This document shows, piece by piece, positions 43,501 to 52,500 of a stretch of 62,000 nt of DNA. The notes below the pieces were generated by a model. The model searched no databases. It was given only the letters and a program-made list of their open reading frames with translations, and was not told the origin of the DNA. The stretch's first letter is position 1. Each line of letters begins with the position of its first letter. The translations under genes and the position numbers were made by a program. This stretch comes from Mesostigma viride (taxonomy: Eukaryota > Streptophyta > Mesostigmatophyceae > Mesostigmatales > Mesostigmataceae). The DNA lies in contig RPFO01000015.1 of NCBI GenBank assembly GCA_009746045.1, positions 3,464,764-3,526,763 on the forward strand. Reading direction: 5' to 3'.

Positions 43501-46500
43501 CAAGGTGAGACCACATGGACCTGCTCCAAGGCATCCACACCATGGGAGATACGATAGTTAGTGGTACCGGTGTTACGCCTCTGAGAGACAAGGCGAGGCC
43601 ACAAGAACACAGACCTGCAACGGCGGGCCGCACCCCACTTGTAGCTAGTGTACTGTCTATGCATGCCGAAGTCACAATGTGATACGTCCACCCTAGTAGT
43701 CAAGTTAACTACGGAGGAAATATTATGCTGAGACTTCAGTAGGCATAGATGATAGAGTGCAAGCGCGCCCTCTACCTGGAACTGCGGGCCACGCCCCGTG
43801 CTGGGCGTGAAGAAAGGCTTGCCCGTCGCCGGGTCGATCCGCTCCTCCTCCAGCAGCTTAAGCGTCTTCTGCTCCTTGCGCTGCTCAAACACCGCCAGCC
43901 GCTCAAAGAAGTCCCCCTCGGGCGGCTCCACTGCGCCGTATTTGCTCACGTTGACGCCCGCGTTACCGCTCAGCGCGGTGCTGCTGGTGGTGGACATGAA
44001 GCTGCCGTCCGCCACCACGCCAAACTCGCTGAAGAGGGACAGGTTGGTGGCGGTCAGCGAGGAGGTGTTGGCGGCGCCCAGCGCGGTGTTACGTGAGGTG
44101 TCATTCACGAGGGACTTGGAGCCGACCAGGTCAGGGCAGAAGGTGTAGCTGCGGGGAATACCAGGAACGGGGATTAATACGGGGGGTAGGGGGGGGGGGG
44201 GGGGAGTGGATACTCAGCCGACAAGATTAGCGGGATGTGGGCAGACGTGTAGCTAGCTGCGGGCGAAAGCAGAAGACACGCAGCAGGTGGGACTGCAGAA
44301 AATAGACATTACACCCCCCCACACACGTTTCAGATTGGGGTCCGGCCGACCCAGGGCTGCGATCTTAAACCTAAAATCAAATCCAGGGCTGACGATCTTA
44401 AAGTCGAGAGCTGTAGGATCTTAAACCTGATGCGGTATACCCGAGTACATAAGCTACATCGCATACCACTGACCAGCCGATTGTACCTAGTTTAAGATCT
44501 CTTGCCCAAAACCAGCCCTGCGATCTTAAACCTGAAATTTCTAAATAAAGGATGGGAGTATGGAACATCAGAACGGATGGGAGTATGGAATATCAGAAAG
44601 GATGGGAGTATGGAATATCAGAAAGCATGGGAGGAAGGGATATCAGAAAGGATGGGAGTATGGAATATCAGAAAGGATGGGAGTATGGAGCATCAGAAAG
44701 GATGGGAGTATGGAACATCAGAAAGGATGGGAGTAAGGGATATCAGAAAGGATGGGAGTAAGGGATATCAGAAAGGATGGGAGGGATGAGGAAAGGGGGC
44801 CCCAGCAACAAAAGGAGCAACATCCGTGGGATATGGACAAACGGGGCGCATGTGGGTGCCCAGGAGGCCAGGTCAACGATGCATCCGCAATAATTTAACA
44901 ACTACAGAGGATGCGCTCGCTGGAAGACCAACAACTTCTGAGGGACCAGAAATCGAATAACTCATGTCCACGTAATTTTGTGCATATACCGTCTACACTT
45001 AAACACTTGGCCGCATGCACACGTTAAGGGAACCAGTTCTGGTACCCCCGATGGCGAATACTAACACACATAGCACCCGCACTCGTTGAGGAACGAGTTC
45101 TGGCACTTCTAATGGCAAACAGCCACAGATGATGGCAATTCTCTAGCGACTAACGACAGAGGAGGCGCTCGTAGGGGAATCAGCTCTGGTGCATCGGCTG
45201 CCGGTTGCGGCGCCGGTCAGCGTCGTGGCACATCCCCCACCACGTTGTCTACTACCATCACTAGTGCCACTAGCACGTAGCGCAAGCACTCGCAGATGAT
45301 GGCAAGGCTCCAGCAACAACAAGAAACGCACTCGTTGGGAAACCAGTTCTGGTAAAGCTGCTGGCGGCTGCGTCGCCGGTCCGCGTCATGGTAGAGCTGC
45401 TCGTGGAAGGAGATGCGGTGCGCGCGCAGGGCCTCCTCGCGCGCGGCCATCATGCGCTGTGACCGCGGGTTGGTGCGCGGGCGGAAGGTACACTCGGCCA
45501 TCTCTTTTTCGTCCGTCTGGTGGGTGGAAAGAGGCATACGGGAAAAACATGACACACACGGGATGCGAAGATAAAATGATTCGAAGAGTGCGGAACCGGT
45601 ACGCGGACATCTCTTTCCCATCCATCTGGAGGGTCGAAATCATCGGGGCACACCCACCTAGGGTAGCATACACATTTCTTTCCCCCTACCCCTTATTTTC
45701 AAAAGCATGCACTAGAACATCTCCATCTCGTCCGTCTGAGGGTGGAGGGGCATAGGGGCATAGCATATGCACATGCAGGATGGCGTCATAATACACGACC
45801 GCGCGTGACCCGCTAGTTCGCAATGCGGTCCCCTCATCCGTCCCCCACAGATCCACGTGTGCTTGATTGATTCAGAACAAACTAATCAGTTCATCAATCC
45901 CCTTGTCTGTCTGGTAGTAGGAGCCATAGAGGGCCCTGCCATAGAGGGCCATAGTGGCCATAGAGGTCCATAAGGTCCATCGAGGTCCATCGAGGTCCAT
46001 CGAGGTCCATCGAGGTCTATCGAGGTCCATCGAGGTCCATCGAGGTCCATCGAGGTCCATCGAGGTCCATCGAGGTCCATCGAGGTCCATCGAGGTCCAT
46101 CGAGGTCCATGGAGGTCCATCGAGGTCCATCGAGGTCCATCGAGGTCCATCGTGGTCCATCGAGGTCCATAGAGGGCCATGCAGGGCGACACATCCACAC
46201 ATGAAGCGTGGATCATGGTCACGCCCAACTGGGATGATTGCATGACCAAGGGGTGCAGTGACTACCACTCCTACTCGTCTGGCGGGTTGAGGGCTTGGCC
46301 TACGAGCAGTTTCATTTGGGATGAACTTCCCTGGAGTGTGACTGCGATCCGCCATGCGCGGTCATGGTGGCAGACACAGGCATCCCGGGGTAAAGAACGT
46401 GCCCTAAAATGAGGGTGTGCACGCATACCTCCGGTGTTTATATCTATGTTGTTGCTATGTTAATAAGTCAATAATATATTGATGATGATAGTACCCACCT

Positions 46501-49500
46501 CCAGCTTGGCGGCGATGAGACGCTGCTGCAGCTGCGAATGGTTGTGGCGGCTCTCCAGCTGCTGCAATAGCCGCGCCTGCGTCTCGCCTTTGCTGCGGTG
46601 GATCTGACGCGCGTGGTTGCTGGCGGCCGGCACGTGCCAAAGAGGGGTAGAAGAGAGGTGTTAAACAACAAGGAAACCCACACAGAAGAAAGGTGCCGAA
46701 TACAGAGAAGACATCCCGCATGCAAAGACCGCGCCCCCCCCCAACGCCAACGTAAATCTAAACGTCCACAGTTCAAATGCCCACCTCCCTCTGAACCTTG
46801 TCTCCTCCCCCCCCCACCGAATCTTGCCATTGCAACCTCACCCGCTCTTGGACACCATTCTCCCTCGCCTGATCGTGGGCTTGTAGCTGTACTGCACCCA
46901 TGGCTCTCCAGCGCGCCCCACCTGATCTTAGGCTTGTAGCTGTGCTGCTTGGCGGCGCCCTCCTGCTCCTTGCGCATGGCCTCGGCCGCCTCTGCCTTCT
47001 TCTGGAGACCCAGCAGGCCCTCCACATACAGCCGCTCGCCATAATTGTCAAACTCGCTCGCGGTGCGGCCACGCATCATCGCGCGTGACGTCTGCAAAGA
47101 ATTCGGTCCGATACAGTATGGTAAAATATGGTATAGTATGATGTAGGGGCATAGTATGGTGTAATAGAGTATAGTATAGTGCAGAACAATGGCCACGCCG
47201 ATAAGTGTCGCGCGCACACACAGAAATGAAGCACACACATGTAAGTACAGGACACACACACACGTACAGACCCACCCACGCAGCCGCCCACCCCCGCATA
47301 CACACACAGATTCCCCACGCATATATACACACGAAAGTTCATCGGGTGCAAATGATTATATCAGACGTGCGCCTAACGCATAAGCTCATGGGCATCCTTC
47401 CAACATGGAAAACCTATCGCCGTGTGCGATGCCATCTCAGGCACAAAGGCCGTGCTGACTCCCAGTAACATCCTCGGTCACTGCGGAGTGCCCCTCAACA
47501 CAGTCTGCCGCAGGCATCCTTGGTCTCAAAAATGGGAAAAAGGGACGTGGCCCTGACTTGCACAATAAAGTAATCAGCATGGGCCGCCCTGTCATGGGCT
47601 TCACTTGCAGTCATGGTGTTTTTCATTGACAACCCTGATATCCCCACCACTCCTTTTTTGGCCCCTCTATCGTTTCCCTGTGGCTCCCCTCCCACCCTAG
47701 TGTCTGGCTTCTCAAGAGAGGCGCATGCGCTGTTAGTGAAAAGAAATACCCCCCCTCACCAAGAATGAGCCATGCGCAACACGGAAGTCTTTGGCTCTGA
47801 AGGTAACCACTGAGGTCCATTTACCTCCTGCTCCCCTCCCCCATCATGCCCAACCCCTTGCATGACCCCGTGCCCTTGCTGGCCCCCTCACCTTGGACAC
47901 CAGCGTCAACCCCTCCTTGTGGCCGGCCTCTTGCTCCCCTCCCCCATCATGCCCAAACCCTAGCATGACCCCGCGCCCTTGCTGGCCCCCTCACTGTGGA
48001 CACCAGCGTCAACCCCTCCTTGTGGCCGGCCTCTTGCTCCCCTCCCCCATCATGCCCAACCCCTAGCATGACCCCGCGCCCTTGCTGGCCCCCTCACTGT
48101 GGACACCAGCGTCAACCCCTCCTTGTGGCCGGCCTCCTGCTCCCCTCCCCGATCATGCCCAACCCCGAGCATGATCCCGCGCCCTTGCTGGCCCCCTCAC
48201 TGTGGACACCAGCGTCACCCCCTCCCTTTGGCCAGCCTCTTGCTCCCCTCCCCCATCATGCCCAACCCCTAGCATGAACCCGCGCCCTTGCTGGCCCCCT
48301 CACCGTGGACACCAGCGTCACCCCCTCCTTGTGGCTGGCCTCCTCTTGCTCCAGCTGTCGCGTGCGCGCCGCCTCCTTCTGGGCCGATGCATCGCGCGCC
48401 TGCTCGTACAGGCGGTGGAACACGCTTGCGTCGCGCTGCTGGCGGCGCCGGGGCACGACCGCACACGAGGCAAGACAGCAAGAGATCAATAAGGCAACCA
48501 CTCTTGTGTACTTGCACGTGCAGGCAGTGGACCACGCTCGGTTCGCACTGATGAATGGTACAACCAACGCACGCAGATGTTGGAGGCAAAAGGGAAGAAG
48601 AGATGAACCCGAGGCACGCAACACGCTGGTATCGAGACACTGGCATCGCGTGGGAGACACCGCTGTCACGCTGGTGGTGGGGGCGGGAATGCGATAGATG
48701 CAGGCAGATGCAGGGATCAAGGGACAGGTGCAAGGTACATGACACTATGCCATCGCGCTGGTAGGGGGGCGTGACGATACAGCCGACGCAGGGACCGACA
48801 AGGCAAATGGGGTTGACACGATAGAAAATAGACCGACAAAAGACACTGGAACTGCCTTTGTCATGCGCGGGCCTCATGTCACCCAACCCAGGACCAACTG
48901 ACTTCAAGAGCCCTCAAGCATGATCCCGCCCCCAATGTCTCAAACAGGATGCCGCCCCCAAGCATATCATGTCTCAAACAGGATGCCGCCCCCAAGCATA
49001 TCATGTCTCAAACCGGATGCCGCCCCCAAGCATATCATGTCTCAAACAGGATGCCGCCCCCAAGCATATCATGTCTCAAACAGGATGCCGCCCCCAAGCA
49101 TATCATGTCTCAAACAGGATGCCGCCCCAAGCATATCATGTCTCAAACAGGATGCCGCCCCCAAGCATATCATGTCTCAAACAGGATGCCGCCCCCAAGC
49201 ATATCATGTCTCAAACAGGATGCCGCCCCCAAGCATGACCCAGCCCTCCATCAACGACCGGCGCTCAAATAGCCATCCCACGCCCCACCCAACGCCAGTG
49301 CCTAGGTGCAAGTACACTTGCTTCCACCCTCGCCGTCTCCCCCCACTGGCCCCTTGTGCGTGGACGTGGCGGCGTCCGCGCATGTGGCAGCGTTCGGCCA
49401 TGCCTCACGGTCACAACGCAAGTGCGCGTAAGCACACGTCTTTCCCCCCAACCACCCACCTTGGGCGCGGATGCAGCGGTGTCCTTGTCCTTGCGCGCCA

Positions 49501-52500
49501 TGCCCCACACCAGCACCCAAATGCACGTAAGCACCTGTCCCCCCCTTACCTTCTCCCATGCCCCCCCCCCACCTTGTGCGCGGACGCGGTGGCGTCCTTG
49601 TCCTTGCGCTGCTGCTGCTCGTTCTCGCGGCGCTCGCTCACCACGCGCGCCCTGGGGGGGTGTTTGGCACAAGGTTGCCAAAAGGCAGGCGGGGGGATGG
49701 CACAAGGTTGCAATGAAGTAAGGGGGTGGGTGGCACAAGGTTGCAATAAAGCGAGAGGGTGAGCGGCACAAGGTTGCAAGAAAGTGAGGGGGCCAAATGA
49801 AACGGCCGAATAATGGGGCCAAGCAGGTGAGCAAAAAGAAGGGGGACTTCAAGGGCCGTGCAAGCGAAATGAAGGGCAAAACGAGCAAGCATTAGGGCCA
49901 AGCATGCGAGCGAGAAGGGAAGGATGTGCCAAGCATGCCAAGAAAGCCAAGAAGGAGAAACCAAAAGGGGTGATACACGTGGCCAGAAGTATGCAAGCAG
50001 GAAGCGTTGGAGCAGGAGAGCCTAAGCTGATGTGATCAGCCACAGTCCTAATGAGGATCATCGCCAGCTGACGGGCATGGAGCATGGAGCAGGGAGCACA
50101 TGAGGCTGGCTCAGAGGCTTCTACACGGTGCACGCGGCATGCCCCAATACATGCCCAGCATAGGCCATGTACCATAGACTACCAGCTTAGGCCATGGGCT
50201 ATAGACTACCACCCATTCACAGAGTACATCGCTGACGAGGCTAGCAGGCAGTGCGCGCTGCATGGCCCATAGCCCCAAGAGAGAGACACGAGCCATCGCC
50301 CTGCAACCCGCATTCTGTTCTCATCCCGGAGCCTTGAAGCAAGGAGAAGGAGAGCGAGAACGCGCCTCATGGTGGACAAGAGGTACCCGGGCCACACAAT
50401 GGTGAGGCGACGTGAAGTACCTAAGCTGAACAAGCAATGCTTGAACGTCAATATCCAACCTCCTGGCAGTGCAACCCTGTCCACCCCGATCAGGCACCAT
50501 CCACACCCCTTCCTCCTAAACCCATTCCAACCCACCCTTCACCACTCCACCACCTCGGATAAACCAAACAATAGACACCATCCGTCCCCCCTCATCATCT
50601 ACTCCAGCCCCCGCTCACCATTCGAGTGCCTCGGATGCCTGCGCCGCCAGCTCCTGCGCGTCCACCGGGGGCTTGCCCTTGCCCCCCGCGCCCGCACCTG
50701 TCCCCACGCCCTTGCCCTCTCGCCCCCCCCTTTCGCCCTTGCCACCTCCGGCCTGCCTGTCCTTGTCCTTCTCCTTGTCCTTCACACCGCTGGGCTCCGA
50801 TTTGTCCCTTTCCGCTCGACCACCACGGTTTTCCGGACTGCTGACCTCCGCCATGGCCATGCTAGCAGCCAGCCCAAGCTCCTCTGACTTGCCCTCCTGG
50901 ATGAGCGCAAGGTGTCCACCCGGGCCGTCGCCGTCGCCCCGGCCCTCTGGGAGCGACCCGAGGCGCGCGCGCGAGGGGGACGACCCCCCGGCCTTCCTCG
51001 CGGCCGCGGCGTCCCTGTCCCTGCCCAGGGCTGCCCCTGGAGTTACGGGGGATACCCCCGTCCACCCGGGGGCAGCGGCCTCGCTCAAGCGTCGCCCACC
51101 CCTGGCCGCACCCATGTCGTCCCAGGCACCACCGCGGGACTTGTTGGGTGTCACACGGGAGGACGAGGAGGGGACGTCTGCGTCGGGGGGCATTGTGACG
51201 TTTGCAACCACCCCCACGGACGCGCGCCGACCACGGTGGGCTGCCTGGTACCGCACGGGCCGCGTCGACCCGCCTGTGGGCTGAGTCGACACGCCCGCAC
51301 CCGTGTTCAAACTGGTCGTGCGTGTGATCCCACTGGTGGGAGCCCTCACTGTCGGCGCTGAGACGTCTGTGCCAGGGAGCTCCAGCCCCCCATCCTTTGA
51401 CGCGATCCTCTCCGGCCCTGGCTTCTCCGACTTACCTCCCCCTGCACCCGACGGGCCTTCGTCCGGTACAGCGGAAAACGTATTCCCCGTGGCGGCTGCG
51501 GCAGCGAGCGCGTCCTCGTCGGAGAGGTCGATCACCCCCCTGGCCTTGGGCGCGAGTGAGGACCCTGCAGGGAGGGCCCCGCTGGCATTCGCCTCCCCGC
51601 CCTGCTCCTCCAGCGCGAGCTCCAGCTGCTCAAAGCTGGACGTACGGGCGGCAGCATACATGCCGCTGCCGCCACTGCCCTTGCTGATGCTGCCGCTGCC
51701 ACCACGAGGAATACCCGCCATGTCAGCGAACCGGTGCTCCTCGTCTTCAGGAGGAAACAGGTTGCCCGGTGGCGGTGACGGCTGCACGCTGCCACCGCCG
51801 GTCGTGGGACCTGGGGTCATGCCACCGGCGCCCCCGAGGGTGGTCTGGTCCCCCTCACCTGTGACAAAGGCACACGAGGGGATGCCGCGTCAGGCTGCTA
51901 CATTCAAGTGCATGCGAGGGGCATTAGCACGCACATACGCTCACAAACGCTCACACACACAACTATGGGCCGTGGCTGATTCCGGATCCGCAGTGCACTT
52001 GCTTTACATTCGCTAAACTAGTGCACAGGCTCAACGGTGGTAGAGCCATGGTGGGCAACGCCTGGTAACACGCACAGGGAAAAGCTGCGTCAAGCGACAC
52101 TGGGCGGCATGCTACGGTGCACGTTAGCACCCCCAAACAGGTGGGTCCTTTACGATCACGGACGACCGGTTGCCTCATAACCAGGCAGACCTACTAAACA
52201 GGGCCTTATCCACTTGTAACATCATGATCACTTTTAACATATACTAGTTAGAAACAGGGCTTTATCCATTCACACATCACCCCTTGAATGCATATGGCGT
52301 GATTTGCTGCATGTTTGCATCCCAAGCACTGGAGTGGACTTGCAGACCTGTCGTCCATCCATCCCGTGGTGGTGGCCCATGACCCGCGTTGGTGACCACC
52401 ACGACAAGGACACCCGCGAGCTTCTCTCTTTTTCTCTGTGCTGCAAGCCCCATGTATGGGGCATCCTCACCCCCCATGGCAGTGCTGGCAATTGTGCCGC

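Noticed and set aside
46017-46355. Trp-rich MDLDGPRWTS repeat protein
   Set aside because: Translation of the 10-bp minisatellite in intron 7; the minus-strand exons on both sides are in other positions.
47204-47320. CA-rich ORFs near exon 6
   Set aside because: (CA)n-rich intron sequence; phase-consistent splicing places it in intron 5.
48935-49240. Possible CRISPR array (34-bp direct repeats)
   Set aside because: Units are head to tail without unique spacers, and the sequence lies in a eukaryotic intron. It is a minisatellite.
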